Positions 48,421 through 57,580 of a DNA stretch of 64,000 bases are shown piece by piece. Position 1 is the stretch's first letter; every line of letters starts with the position of its first letter. Both the position numbers and the translations under genes were made by a program. Source of the stretch: Gluconobacter sphaericus NBRC 12467 (GTDB lineage: Bacteria; Pseudomonadota; Alphaproteobacteria; Acetobacterales; Acetobacteraceae); assembly GCF_006539125.1 (NCBI RefSeq), contig NZ_BJMK01000001.1, forward strand, positions 186,001 through 250,000. The letters run 5' to 3'. Under the pieces are notes generated by a model. It ran no database searches, was not told where the DNA came from, and worked only from the letters and a program-made list of their open reading frames with translations.

Positions 48421-49288
48421 GGGACGTCTCCTCACCGGCGAGCCAGGCGTCGCAGGCGGCTTTGGCAAGCGCACGGACGCGCCCGATATAGGAGGCGCGC
48501 TCGGATACGGAAATCACGCCCCGCGCATCCAGAAGATTGAACAGATGGGAGGCCTTGAGGCACTGGTCGTAGGCGGGCTGGGCCACGCCGGCCTCGGACA
48601 GCCGGATGGACTCCCGCTCGGCATCGTTGAAATGGGTCAGCAGCATCTGCGTGTCGGCGAGCTCGAAATTATGGCGTGAATAATCCTGCTCGGCCCGCAG
48701 GAATACATCGCCATAGGTCAGGCCTTTTCCGTTGAAATCGAGGTCGTAAACGTTCTCGACGCCCTGCACATACATCGCCAGACGCTCGAGCCCGTAGGTC
48801 AGCTCCGTCGACGGCATGACGGTCGGAATGCCGCCAACCTGCTGAAAATACGTGAACTGCGAGACTTCCATACCGTCACACCAGACTTCCCAGCCCAGTC
48901 CCCAGGCACCGATGGTCGGGTTTTCCCAGTCATCCTCGACGAATCGGATATCGTGCAGTTCTGGATCGATCCCGATGGCGCGGTAGCTGTCGAGCAGCAG
49001 CTGCTGGCTGTCTTCCGGCGTCGGCTTGAGCAGCACCTGGTACTGGTAATAGTGCTGAAGGCGGTTCGGGTTCTCGCCATAACGTCCATCCGATGGACGG
49101 CGGCAGGGCTGCACATAGGCGGCGGCCCAAGGCTTGGGGCCGAGCGCGCGGAGCGTGGTGTGCGGGGAGAGAGTGCCCGCTCCGAGTTCGGTATCGTAGG
49201 GCTGCAAAATAGCGCAGCCCTTCTCGGACCAGAATTGATGAAGGCGCAGGATCAGGTCCTGAAAACAGAGCGGCCGGGTCGCAGACAA
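48413..49288 (-). CDS. glyQ: Glycine-tRNA ligase alpha subunit
   Basis: 291 aa. The catalytic subunit begins [31 protein letters not shown] and contains [18 protein letters not shown] and YFQQVGG. No ATG stands near the family N-terminus. I take the TTG at 49288, with GGAG nine nt upstream, which gives [11 protein letters not shown]; a GTG at 49324 is an alternative. The open frame to 49582 runs into the divergent gene and is not coding. It overlaps glyS by 8 nt. Confidence 0.92.
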   Translation of the reverse strand: MSATRPLCFQDLILRLHQFWSEKGCAILQPYDTELGAGTLSPHTTLRALGPKPWAAAYVQPCRRPSDGRYGENPNRLQHYYQYQVLLKPTPEDSQQLLLDSYRAIGIDPELHDIRFVEDDWENPTIGAWGLGWEVWCDGMEVSQFTYFQQVGGIPTVMPSTELTYGLERLAMYVQGVENVYDLDFNGKGLTYGDVFLRAEQDYSRHNFELADTQMLLTHFNDAERESIRLSEAGVAQPAYDQCLKASHLFNLLDARGVISVSERASYIGRVRALAKAACDAWLAGEETSHG

Positions 49289-49442
49289 TTCTATAGGCTC
49301 CGGTTGGCAGAAATCGGGCGTCACCTTACAGGCACAGGCCCTGAACCGGAAGGGAGCCTCCTGCTGTTGATCTTGTAGACTGGTCGTGGGTGCATCATAT
49401 GATGGAGGCTCAGCAATTTCTTCATCTGGAAGGATGATGACG

Positions 49443-50213
49443 ATGAACAACGAAGAACGCGATCTGATCGCCCGTTTCGTCGCCCGTGTCGGGGGAGGGC
49501 CGCAGGTCACGGGACCAGGCCAGCCACCGGCCGCCCCTCTGCCGCCGATCGATCCTGAGGCGGACCGCTTCATTGCCGACAACTTCCAGAAATACCCGGA
49601 AGCCCGTTATCGCGTCACGCAGATGGCCGTGGTGCAGGAGGCTGCTCTGGCACAGGCGCAGAACCGCATCCGCCAGCTCGAGTTCCAGCTTCAGCAGGCC
49701 CAGCAGCAGCTCGCACAGGTGCAGCAGTCTGGCGCATCCAAGCCTGGCCTGTTTGGTGGCCTGTTTGGTGGAGGCAACCGTCCGCAACAGTCTGCGCCCC
49801 CGCCGGGCTGGGGTGCACAGGCCGCTCCGCCGCCGAATTTCGCGCCGCAGCAGCAGTACGGTTATCCGCCGGGTTATCAGCCGGGCATGTTCCAGCGCGG
49901 CGGTTCGGGCTTTCTCGGCTCGGCCCTGACAACAGCGGCTGGTGTGGCTGGCGGTATGATGGCCGCCAATGCGCTTGAAGGCCTGTTTTCCGATCATCAT
50001 AGTGCGGGTGGTGATGCGGCTGGTGGCTGGGGTGCGGGTGGCGACACCATCATCAACAACTACGGCAGTGATGCTTCGGCCTTCGATCCCTTCGGCGGCG
50101 CCGGGACCGATGCCGGCAGCTTCTCCGATTCCGACTTTGGCGGCGGCGGTGATGTTGGTGGTGGCGGAGATTTCGGTGGCGGTGACGGCGGCGGATTCGA
50201 CAACATGTTCTGA
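49443..50213 (+). CDS. DUF2076-like periplasmic ligand-binding/coiled-coil protein
   Basis: 256 aa from the ATG at 49443; two further ATG codons just upstream (49434, 49437) overlap the ribosome site. [17 protein letters not shown] at the N-terminus is the start typical of the DUF2076 family. A Gln/Ala-rich coiled coil (about residues 60-100, [17 protein letters not shown]), a Gly/Pro/Tyr-rich linker, a hydrophobic stretch ([27 protein letters not shown], about 162-188) and a Gly/Asp-rich tail ending GGGFDNMF follow. No signal peptide is seen. Function unknown. Divergent from glyQ; terminator follows. Confidence 0.75.
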   Translation: MNNEERDLIARFVARVGGGPQVTGPGQPPAAPLPPIDPEADRFIADNFQKYPEARYRVTQMAVVQEAALAQAQNRIRQLEFQLQQAQQQLAQVQQSGASKPGLFGGLFGGGNRPQQSAPPPGWGAQAAPPPNFAPQQQYGYPPGYQPGMFQRGGSGFLGSALTTAAGVAGGMMAANALEGLFSDHHSAGGDAAGGWGAGGDTIINNYGSDASAFDPFGGAGTDAGSFSDSDFGGGGDVGGGGDFGGGDGGGFDNMF

Positions 50214-50241
50214 GCCTGCCTTTTTCAGGTCGGCATCATTC

Positions 50242-50278
50242 AAAACCCGTCCGGACCTGATGTCCGGACGGGTTTTTT
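50242..50278. terminator. Terminator after the DUF2076-like gene
   Basis: Perfect 12-bp stem ACCCGTCCGGAC/GTCCGGACGGGT (50245-50256 with 50262-50273), 5-nt loop, five T after and AAA before. Confidence 0.92.
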
Positions 50279-50356
50279 GATGTTTGCCAACCGGGCAGCT
50301 TATGCTGCGTTCGCTTTCGTGACTGTCCCCATTTCCCAGCCGGGAGGCCATACTCG

Positions 50357-51940
50357 ATGTCCCAATCCGACCTGACTGCCGATTTCCGCGATCTCTGTGC
50401 GTTTGATGCGCTCGAAGACGAGAAAATTACGCCGTTTTCCCTGGACGGCACGCCGGTGGTTCTCATTCGGGACGGGGAGAATGTGCATGGTTTCGCCGGT
50501 AAATGCCCCCACAAGGAGGCACCGTTGGAGCAGGGGGCTTTTTGCAAGACGGAAAAAGGAAGTGTGCTGGTCTGCCCTTGGCACAAGGCGGTTTTTGATG
50601 CGACGGATGGCAGTCTCGTCGAACCACTGGCACTCGATCCTCTGTCACAGTACCCGGTGCAGGTTGTTGATGGCCGTGTGCTGGTCGGATTGAAGCCGAA
50701 GCAACGTCAGGCTTCGGAAAAACGACAGGAAAACGAAAGTGTTCTGCTTCTCGGCGCCGGGGCTGCCGCTGTCAGCGCTGCGGTGACGCTCCGGGCGGAA
50801 GGTTTTGCGGGCACCATCACGATGGTCAGTGAGGAAAAAGATCTTCCTTACGATCGTACCGCCCTGAGCAAGACCGTCCTTGTCAGCGAGTCTGAAAAAG
50901 CCCATGCGCCCCTGCTTCGGGAAGAGGAATTTTATACTCAACGCGGCATTACCCGCGTCTGCGGCCATGTGGCGCAGTTCGATCCGCAGACCCGCACGGC
51001 CAGACTGGAGGACGGGATGGAGTTGACGGCGGATCACGTCCTGATCGCGACGGGGGCCGTAACCAGAAAGCCGGATATTCCGGGCGTGGACATGAAGGGC
51101 GTCTATACGCTGCATCGTGGGGTGGATGCGGAGCGGATCGCCGCCATTCTGGATCCCGATCTGGCGGTAACGATCGTGGGGTCAGGATTTATCGGGCTTG
51201 AGGCGGCCTCGTCCCTACGGCAGCGTGGGGTCGGGGTGACTGTTATTTCCGATACCGAAATCCCGATGGAAAAGCAGTTTGGCCGCGAAATCGGTATTCG
51301 TCTGCGCCAGTTGCATGAAGAAAACGGCGTGGCATTCGTCTCGGATGCTCGGGTCACGAAGATCTATGCCGAGGACGGCAAGAACGGAACGGCTTCAGGT
51401 GTGGAACTCGACGACGGCACCCGTCTGCCTGCCGCGTTCGTACTGCTTGGTGTGGGTGTGATGCCCGTCACGGATTACGTGTCCGGTCTGGAGCGTGATG
51501 AGAGCGGTGCGATCGTCGTGAACGGTCAGATGCGCGTGACTAGAGGTGGTGAGGCCGGATGCGTCCCCGGCGTCTACGCAGCCGGGGACGCATCCGCGGT
51601 TTTTCATGACGGAGCACCACGGCGAATCGAGCATTGGCGCCATGCCGAAGTGCAAGGACGGATCGCGGCTCTTGCGATGATGGGGCATGACACGCCCAAC
51701 GTACCGCTGCCGTGGTTCTGGACACAGCAGTTCGGCAAGAAAATTGAACTTCTGGGCTGGGGCGAAAGCTTCGACAACGTGGCGCTGGAAGGGGATATCC
51801 GGGGTTTCAGGTTCCTTGCGACTTATCTCAAGGATGGAAAGCCTATCGCACTGGCCGGGTCGGGGCATGCGGCAGAGATGGCTCTGGCGGCGATCGATTT
51901 CGATGGTTTTATGCAGGAAAAGGCCGGAGAGGCCCTCTGA
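50357..51940 (+). CDS. Rieske-domain FAD/NAD(P)-dependent oxidoreductase (AIFM3-like)
   Basis: 527 aa. An N-terminal Rieske [2Fe-2S] domain has CPHKEAPLEQG (Cys/His) and CPWHKAVFD (second Cys/His), residues about 49-80. A pyridine-nucleotide-disulfide-type reductase follows from about residue 125 with VLLLGAGAAAVSAAVTL (FAD), VTIVGSGFIGLEAASSLRQ (NAD(P)) and GVYAAGDASAVF. The C-terminal domain fits ferredoxin-reductase-like enzymes of this group. The layout equals the AIFM3/AifA family in which the electron donor and Rieske domain are fused. No oxygenase gene is adjacent, so the redox partner is unknown. Confidence 0.85.
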   Translation: MSQSDLTADFRDLCAFDALEDEKITPFSLDGTPVVLIRDGENVHGFAGKCPHKEAPLEQGAFCKTEKGSVLVCPWHKAVFDATDGSLVEPLALDPLSQYPVQVVDGRVLVGLKPKQRQASEKRQENESVLLLGAGAAAVSAAVTLRAEGFAGTITMVSEEKDLPYDRTALSKTVLVSESEKAHAPLLREEEFYTQRGITRVCGHVAQFDPQTRTARLEDGMELTADHVLIATGAVTRKPDIPGVDMKGVYTLHRGVDAERIAAILDPDLAVTIVGSGFIGLEAASSLRQRGVGVTVISDTEIPMEKQFGREIGIRLRQLHEENGVAFVSDARVTKIYAEDGKNGTASGVELDDGTRLPAAFVLLGVGVMPVTDYVSGLERDESGAIVVNGQMRVTRGGEAGCVPGVYAAGDASAVFHDGAPRRIEHWRHAEVQGRIAALAMMGHDTPNVPLPWFWTQQFGKKIELLGWGESFDNVALEGDIRGFRFLATYLKDGKPIALAGSGHAAEMALAAIDFDGFMQEKAGEAL

Positions 51941-52021
51941 AGTCGCAGAAAACTTGACATGAGAGGGCCGTCCCGGCTTCCTGCGCCCACTTATCCGCAC
52001 AGGACGTTGAAGAGGCCCGAT

Positions 52022-53818
52022 ATGCATCCATACCGCACCCATGACTGTAGCGCTCTGCGTGAGGAGAATGCCGGGCAGATTGTCCGTCTTTCCGGCTGGG
52101 TCCACAGCAAGCGCGATCATGGCGGCCTGCTGTTCATCGACCTGCGCGATCACTACGGTGTGACGCAGATCGTCATCCCTGCTGGTACGGACCTGCTGGA
52201 AAAAGCCGAGCGTCTGCGCGTGGAAAGCGTCATCACAGTGACCGGGAAAGTCGTGGTCCGTCATGGGTCGCAGCGCAACCCGAACCTGCCGACCGGTGAT
52301 GTGGAAGTTCTGGCCGAAGCTCTGGAAATCCGTTCCAGCGCCGAGGTCCTGCCATTCCAGGTGGCGGGCAACGAGAACTACCCCGAAGACCTGCGTCTGA
52401 AGTATCGTTACATCGACCTGCGCCGCGACAAGATGCACCAGAACATCCTGCTCCGCAGCAAGGTCATCACGAGCCTGCGTCAGCGTATGATCGCGCAGGG
52501 CTTCACCGAGTTCCAGACACCGATCCTGACGGCCTCGTCTCCCGAAGGCGCGCGTGACTTCCTTGTCCCGGCCCGTCTGCATCCGGGTAAGTTCTATGCC
52601 CTGCCGCAGGCTCCGCAGCAGTTCAAGCAGCTTGCGATGGTTGCCGGTTTCGACCGCTACTTCCAGATCGCACCCTGCTTCCGTGACGAAGCCTCCCGCG
52701 CTGACCGCAGCCCCGGTGAGTTCTATCAGCTCGATTTCGAGATGTCGTTCGTCACGCAGGAAGACGTCTTCACGGTGCTCGAACCCGTCCTCGCAGGCGT
52801 GTTCAACGAGTTTACGCCCGAAGGCTGGAAAATCACGGACGGCGCATTCCCGCGCATTCCGTATGCCGATTCCATGCGCGACTACGGTTCCGACAAGCCG
52901 GATCTGCGCAACCCGCTGATTATCAAGGACGTGACGGAAGCGTTCCGCGATTCCGGTTTTGGTCTGTTCGCCAAGATCGCAGCGTCCGGTGGCCAGATCC
53001 GTGCGATCCCGGCTCCGGGTGCTGGGGATCGTCCGCGCGGCTTTTTCGACAAGCTCAACACTTGGGCGCGTGAAAGCGGTGCCGGTGGTCTGGGCTACAT
53101 CATTTTCGAGGCAGAAGGCGGCAAGGGCCCGATTGCCAAGAATCTTGAAGCCGAGCGCGTTGAGAGCATTCGTGAAGCCTGTGGCCTCAAGGCCGGAGAC
53201 GCCGTGTTCTTCGCCGCTGGCAAGGGTGATGAGGTCGCCAAGTTCTCTGGCGTCGTCCGCACCAAGGTCGCAACCGAACTGGACCTGATCGAGAAGAATG
53301 CGTTCCGCTTCTGCTGGGTCGTGGACTTCCCGATGTTTGAGCTGAACGAGGAAACCGGGAAGGTCGACTTCTCGCACAACCCGTTCTCCATGCCTCAGGG
53401 GGGGCTCGATGCTCTGAACACGCAGGACCCGCTGACGATCAACGCCTATCAGTACGATATCGTCTGTAACGGCGTGGAACTGTCCTCTGGCGCCATCCGG
53501 AACCATCTGCCGGAAGTCATGCTGCGTGCCTTCGAGATTGCAGGCTATGGCCCCGAAGTCGTGGAAGAGCGTTTCGGCGGCATGCTGAACGCCTTCCGTT
53601 ACGGCGCTCCGCCGCATGGTGGCGCCGCACCGGGCGTGGACCGTATCGTGATGCTGCTGGCCGATGAGCCGAACATTCGCGAGGTCATCCTTTTCCCGCT
53701 TAACCAGAGCGGCGAGGACCTGATGATGGAAGCGCCGGCCCCGGTCGAGCCGGCCCGTCTGAAGGAGCTTCATCTTGCGCTCGATCTGCCGAAGCCCAAG
53801 CCGACCGCCAGCAAGTAA
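52022..53818 (+). CDS. aspS: Aspartate-tRNA ligase
   Basis: 598 aa from the ATG at 52022; the frame is open to 51959 but lacks family sequence. The N-terminal OB-fold binds the anticodon ([29 protein letters not shown]). Class II motifs are [20 protein letters not shown] (1), [24 protein letters not shown] (2) and [13 protein letters not shown] (3), and the bacterial GAD insertion lies between them. Length fits bacterial AspRS. A terminator follows. Confidence 0.97.
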   Translation: MHPYRTHDCSALREENAGQIVRLSGWVHSKRDHGGLLFIDLRDHYGVTQIVIPAGTDLLEKAERLRVESVITVTGKVVVRHGSQRNPNLPTGDVEVLAEALEIRSSAEVLPFQVAGNENYPEDLRLKYRYIDLRRDKMHQNILLRSKVITSLRQRMIAQGFTEFQTPILTASSPEGARDFLVPARLHPGKFYALPQAPQQFKQLAMVAGFDRYFQIAPCFRDEASRADRSPGEFYQLDFEMSFVTQEDVFTVLEPVLAGVFNEFTPEGWKITDGAFPRIPYADSMRDYGSDKPDLRNPLIIKDVTEAFRDSGFGLFAKIAASGGQIRAIPAPGAGDRPRGFFDKLNTWARESGAGGLGYIIFEAEGGKGPIAKNLEAERVESIREACGLKAGDAVFFAAGKGDEVAKFSGVVRTKVATELDLIEKNAFRFCWVVDFPMFELNEETGKVDFSHNPFSMPQGGLDALNTQDPLTINAYQYDIVCNGVELSSGAIRNHLPEVMLRAFEIAGYGPEVVEERFGGMLNAFRYGAPPHGGAAPGVDRIVMLLADEPNIREVILFPLNQSGEDLMMEAPAPVEPARLKELHLALDLPKPKPTASK

Positions 53819-53847
53819 ACCTTAAGCAGCCTCGCTTGCTGTTGCAG

Positions 53848-53884
53848 AACCGGCATCTTCCATTCGGGAGATGCCGGTTTTTTT
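53848..53884 (+). terminator. Intrinsic terminator after aspS
   Basis: Perfect 11-bp stem AACCGGCATCT/AGATGCCGGTT, 10-nt loop, T-run to 53884. It lies between converging genes and could also slow the minus-strand transcript. Confidence 0.9.
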
Positions 53885-53931
53885 ATGCTGCCTGTTCTGC
53901 TTCGTTATTTCCAAGTGTGGTCTGCGCGGAA

Positions 53932-54396
53932 CTACCAGTGGACCCGAATGCCCGCCGTCACAGCTGCACTGCCGCCTGCGGCACCCTGGATGGTATCGCG
54001 GTGTCCTCCGAAGAAGCTCGCCGTCAGGTCCACGCCCGGAAGTGATTTTAGCGGATAGGCAAAAGTCGTCGTCACGCCTTTTTCTTCCATTAACGGCGAT
54101 TGTGCTGCCCGTTCGACGTCCAGAGGGCCAATTTTTAAGAGATTCGACAGATCCAGCTTCATCCACTCCCGTCGCACCACGGGGGACGTTCCTGTCTGGT
54201 CAAAACTTAATCCGCCTGACCCGGATCGGCCTGTCATGCTGTCTAGCAGCGCAGGATCCCGCAGGGCATCCGAACGGGGTATTCGTGTGCGGGCGGTATG
54301 ATGTGCGGGCATGAAATAGGCGGGGGCCTGGGCGCGAAGCGGGAAGGCCCAGACGCTGCCGAGAATACAGGCCGCAATCCGCCAGTCTGTGTACAT
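53932..54396 (-). CDS. Exported protein of unknown function
   Basis: 154 aa from the ATG at 54396. The signal MYTDWRIAACILGSVWAFPLRAQA (about residues 1-24) is followed by a short polar protein ending in alternating hydrophobic residues (GVDLTASFFGGHRDTIQG, then VTAGIRVHW) that look like outer-membrane beta-strands with a terminal aromatic. I do not recognise the family. It diverges from the next small exported gene across an AT-rich spacer. Confidence 0.6.
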   Translation of the reverse strand: MYTDWRIAACILGSVWAFPLRAQAPAYFMPAHHTARTRIPRSDALRDPALLDSMTGRSGSGGLSFDQTGTSPVVRREWMKLDLSNLLKIGPLDVERAAQSPLMEEKGVTTTFAYPLKSLPGVDLTASFFGGHRDTIQGAAGGSAAVTAGIRVHW

Positions 54397-54736
54397 GATA
54401 AAACCCCCAACGAAAAAACGAAATGAGGGTCTGCGGTAATGGCGTGCGAACCGGATGTGCAAGATGTAGGCACACACTACGTACTGCGTCAAAAATGATA
54501 CAGTCAATATAAAATATTCAAATTCAAAGGCTGGAAATAAATTTAACTCTAAATTTGTATCTCAAAAGACACGAATCAACTTCTGTATCTTTCCGTTACA
54601 GGCGTAGGGGAGGGCGTCATGCATGTAACACAAAATCATGATCTGCCCGGATTCCGCCATAGATGCGCCTCAGCTACGCCAAGACGCGCCCGTCATCATC
54701 TTTCCGTGACAAGGCGTCATGAGAAGGAGAGCATTA
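54397..54736. other. AT-rich divergent promoter region
   Basis: About 340 bases between two divergent exported genes. The middle (54500-54600) is much more AT-rich than the rest of the window, with several TATAAA/TAAATT-like tracts. I cannot pin down a -35/-10 pair. No coding sequence is recognised. Confidence 0.45.
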
Positions 54737-55009
54737 ATGCTGAAACATCTGTCAGGGATTTTGGCTGTTTCCGCCCTGTTTGCAGGTACGATGGCGATTG
54801 CGCCGATGTCGGGAACAGCCCATGCCCAGTTTGTGCCCTATAGCGGCCCATACCGTCAGCCGCCTCCGCCTCCACATACGCTACCGGAGACCATCCCGTC
54901 CCATCGCGGAGACCTGCGCTGGGTACCGGGCTACTGGCGCTGGAGCGGCAACGGGTATCAGTGGCAGTCGGGCCATCTGAGTAGAAAACCTAATCTGCGA
55001 CACGCATGA
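54737..55009 (+). CDS. Small exported YXWXXGXW-repeat protein
   Basis: 90 aa. The ATG at 54737 has AAGGAG 7 nt upstream; the ATG at 54719 lies before that site. A signal peptide ends near THAQA-like GTAHAQF (residue about 31). WVPGYWRWSGNGYQWQSGHL near the C-terminus is the W-x-x-G-x-W pattern of the short YXWXXGXW family, of unknown function, common in exported proteins of Proteobacteria. A Pro-rich linker stands between. Confidence 0.75.
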   Translation: MLKHLSGILAVSALFAGTMAIAPMSGTAHAQFVPYSGPYRQPPPPPHTLPETIPSHRGDLRWVPGYWRWSGNGYQWQSGHLSRKPNLRHA

Positions 55010-55046
55010 GGGGATGCAAGGGGAACAACGTATTCCCCTTGTATGT

Positions 55047-55823
55047 TCAGACTGTAACGAGAACTGGGACGTGATCGGAGGCCTTTTCCTTCGCCCGCTC
55101 GTCCCGGTCGATCACGAAAGCTGTCAGGCGTTCGGTCAGGCGAGGCGACAGAAGTGCATGATCGATCCTCAAGCCCGAATTTCGCTGGAATGCCGCCGCC
55201 TGATAATCCCAGAACGTGTAATGCCGGCCTGCAGGGTAGAGCGTGCGCAGGGCATCCGTCAGCCCCATCCATTTTAACTTGCGGAATGCTGCGCGCGTTT
55301 CAGGGCGTACCAGTGCGTCGTTAGGTGACAGCGCGCCGGGCGCGAGATCTTCGTCCGTCGGGCAGACATTGAAGTCCCCGATGAACGCAAACGGTTTCTC
55401 CGCCTCCAGCAGAACACGCGCCCGTTCCGCTAAAGCGTCGAAAAACGCCAGCTTGGTCGCGTAACCGTCCTCACCGCCGGAATTGCCGTTGGGCAGATAC
55501 AGATTGCCGATCGTGATGCCGTCGAGTTCCGCCTCGATATAACGGGCAGACGGATGATCGAATCCCGGAAGCGTATGGTGCGTCACCGTGAAGGGGCGGC
55601 GTCCAATCAGGGCCACGCCGTTATAGGCTTTCTGACCAGAGGTCGCGACATGCAGTCCGGCTTCTGCGAACATGGCCGGAAACTGGCTGTCCTCGCATTT
55701 GATTTCCTGAAGGCACAGCAGATCGCAGTCCGGATGGCGTTCCAGCCAGTCCTGAACGTGATGGGCGCGGGCGCGGATGGAGTTGATGTTCCAGCTTGCA
55801 AAGGTGAATGGCGTCGTGGTCAT
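55047..55823 (-). CDS. xthA: Exodeoxyribonuclease III
   Basis: 258 aa from the ATG at 55823. AP endonuclease and 3'-5' exonuclease of base-excision repair. FASWNINSIRARAHHVQDWL at the N-terminus, LCLQEIKCED (metal Glu), GNLYLPNGNS, FIGDFNVCPTDED and the terminal KASDHVPVLVTV (catalytic Asp-His) are the family motifs. It lies 4 nt after the Fe-S carrier gene on the same strand, forming a two-gene unit. Confidence 0.95.
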   Translation of the reverse strand: MTTTPFTFASWNINSIRARAHHVQDWLERHPDCDLLCLQEIKCEDSQFPAMFAEAGLHVATSGQKAYNGVALIGRRPFTVTHHTLPGFDHPSARYIEAELDGITIGNLYLPNGNSGGEDGYATKLAFFDALAERARVLLEAEKPFAFIGDFNVCPTDEDLAPGALSPNDALVRPETRAAFRKLKWMGLTDALRTLYPAGRHYTFWDYQAAAFQRNSGLRIDHALLSPRLTERLTAFVIDRDERAKEKASDHVPVLVTV

Positions 55824-55827
55824 CGGA

Positions 55828-56172
55828 TCAGGCCAGGGAGAAGCTGGTGCCGCAGCCGCATGATGAAGCTGCATTCGGGTTCGTGACCGTGAAATGCGCG
55901 CCCATCAGTTTGTCCACGAATTCCAGTTCCGCGTTTTCCAGCAGGTCGAGGCTGGTCGTATCTACGAACACGCGCGCGCCGTCACGCTCGATGACGACAT
56001 CATCCGCGGCCTGATCGCGCTCCAGTTTGAACTGGTACTGAAACCCGTTGCATCCTCCGGCCAGAACCGCCACGCGCAGCGCCAGCCCCTCAGGTTCTGG
56101 CTGGGCTGCGATGATCTCCTGGATGCGGGCGGCCGCACTAGCGGAAACGCTGAAAGGCACGGTGTCGGACAT
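55828..56172 (-). CDS. erpA: Iron-sulfur cluster insertion protein (ErpA/IscA type)
   Basis: 114 aa. A-type carrier that passes Fe-S clusters to apo-proteins. The three ligand cysteines are in LAGGCNGFQYQF (Cys40) and SCGCGTSF near the C-terminus; VDKLMGAHFTVTNPNAASSCGCG is typical of ErpA/HesB proteins. The alphaproteobacterial pairing of such a carrier with xthA downstream is common. Assignment to ErpA over IscA rests on similarity alone. Confidence 0.88.
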   Translation of the reverse strand: MSDTVPFSVSASAAARIQEIIAAQPEPEGLALRVAVLAGGCNGFQYQFKLERDQAADDVVIERDGARVFVDTTSLDLLENAELEFVDKLMGAHFTVTNPNAASSCGCGTSFSLA

Positions 56173-56361
56173 GGGTTCTGGTTCCCGGACTCTTCTGAAA
56201 AGACAACTGCGGTCCTGATTATATGGTCAGAGCTCCCCCCAGAGCAAAGGGGAGGGCGGGAGGGCCATGCTTGCGCGGGCACAATGCTGGCGTAGAATGG
56301 TCCCGTGGGCCGCCCGAAACGGCGCTCTCTCGGCCCGACGGCTCACGCAGGACATGTCTTG

Positions 56362-57537
56362 ATGGTAGCGATCTACGCGGTACAGGATTCCGGCTCCCCT
56401 ACGGATTTCAGGGGCCGACTCTACCCCGAAGTGGAAAGCCCGGTCCGCTCGCCCTGGCAGCGGGACCGTGACCGCGTGCTGCATTCCGCGGGGTTCCGGA
56501 CCCTGCAATACAAGACGCAGGTCTTCATCAATCACGAAGGCGATTTTTTCCGCACGCGCCTGACACATTCGCTCGAAGTCGCGCAGATCGCCCGCTCCAT
56601 CGCCCGCAATCTGGACCTTAATGAGGATCTGACCGAAACCGTGGCGCTTGCTCACGATCTCGGTCACACGCCGTTCGGCCATGCCGGGGAAGACGCCCTC
56701 GCACTTGCGATGAAGGACTGGGGTGGCTTCGATCACAACACCCAGTCCCTGCGGCTCGTGACAGCGCTCGAAGCCCGCTACCACGCCTTTGATGGCCTGA
56801 ACCTGACATGGGAAGCACTGGAGGGCCTCGCCAAACATAACGGCCCGGTCAAACGCCCGACGCCCTATTTCGCGGAATACGACGCAAAACATCATCTCGA
56901 CCTGCAAAGCCATGCTTCGGCGGAAGCGCAGGTGGCCGCCATGTCGGACGATATCGCCTATCACGGCCACGATCTCGATGACGGTCTGCGCGCCGGGCTG
57001 CTGTCTTTTGAGGATATTGAAGACCTGCCGCTGGTCGGAGACGCTTTGCGCCGGTCCCGCGAGATGGAGCGTCAGATCGGGCGTGAGGCGTCCGATCAGG
57101 CCCAGCGCGTGCGTCATGAAACCATCCGCGTCGTCATCAACCAGCTCGCCACCGACCTGACGGACCAGACGCGCCGGAACCTCGAAGCGCTCAACCCGCA
57201 ATCAGCCGATGATATCCGTCATGCCGGTTATCCCGTGGTGGCGTTCAGCCCGGAAATGCGGGAGGCCAACAAGGCCATCCGCAAGTTTCTCTATGCCAAC
57301 ATGTACCGCCACTGGCGCGTCAACCGCATGGCGCGGAAGGCCAAGATCGCCGTGCGCGAAATTTTCGACATCCTGTCCGAAGATCCCGGCCTTCTGCCCG
57401 ATCCGCTGCGGGGCCGTGCCAAAGCCGCCGATGACGTACAGCGCAGGCGTCTGGTGGCCGATTATATTGCCGGAATGACCGATCGTTTCGCGATGGAAGA
57501 ACATCGACGGTTGACGGACCTCTCCGTGCTGGGCTGA
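56362..57537 (+). CDS. dgt: dGTPase-like HD-domain triphosphohydrolase
   Basis: 391 aa from the ATG at 56362, with AGGACA upstream; the frame is open from a GTG at 56305 but that start lacks support. Hydrolyses dNTPs to nucleoside and triphosphate. RGRLYPEVESPVRSPWQRDRDRVLHSAGFRTLQYKTQVF is the family start; HD motifs are RLTHSLEVAQIAR (His) and ALAHDLGHTPFGHAGE (His-Asp), and MSDDIAYHGHDLDDGL the later Asp. It is the shorter, type-2 class common in Alphaproteobacteria. It precedes argS by 43 nt. Confidence 0.93.
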   Translation: MVAIYAVQDSGSPTDFRGRLYPEVESPVRSPWQRDRDRVLHSAGFRTLQYKTQVFINHEGDFFRTRLTHSLEVAQIARSIARNLDLNEDLTETVALAHDLGHTPFGHAGEDALALAMKDWGGFDHNTQSLRLVTALEARYHAFDGLNLTWEALEGLAKHNGPVKRPTPYFAEYDAKHHLDLQSHASAEAQVAAMSDDIAYHGHDLDDGLRAGLLSFEDIEDLPLVGDALRRSREMERQIGREASDQAQRVRHETIRVVINQLATDLTDQTRRNLEALNPQSADDIRHAGYPVVAFSPEMREANKAIRKFLYANMYRHWRVNRMARKAKIAVREIFDILSEDPGLLPDPLRGRAKAADDVQRRRLVADYIAGMTDRFAMEEHRRLTDLSVLG

Positions 57538-57580
57538 TAGAGCCTCTGATTTGAAGACGCGTTACAGGAATCGAGCTGAA

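Noticed and set aside
46330-48540. A 736-codon plus-strand frame opposite glyS
   Set aside because: Shadow of glyS; no recognisable domain, and glyS with glyQ is clear on the other strand.
51395-53773. A 792-codon open frame antisense to aspS and the Rieske-FAD oxidoreductase
   Set aside because: It mirrors high-GC codon bias of the true genes, has no family motif, and the plus-strand frames show full catalytic motifs.
54232-54252. CTGTCATGCTGTCTAG resembling a Pho box
   Set aside because: Lies inside a coding sequence and the second half-site is shifted and poor.
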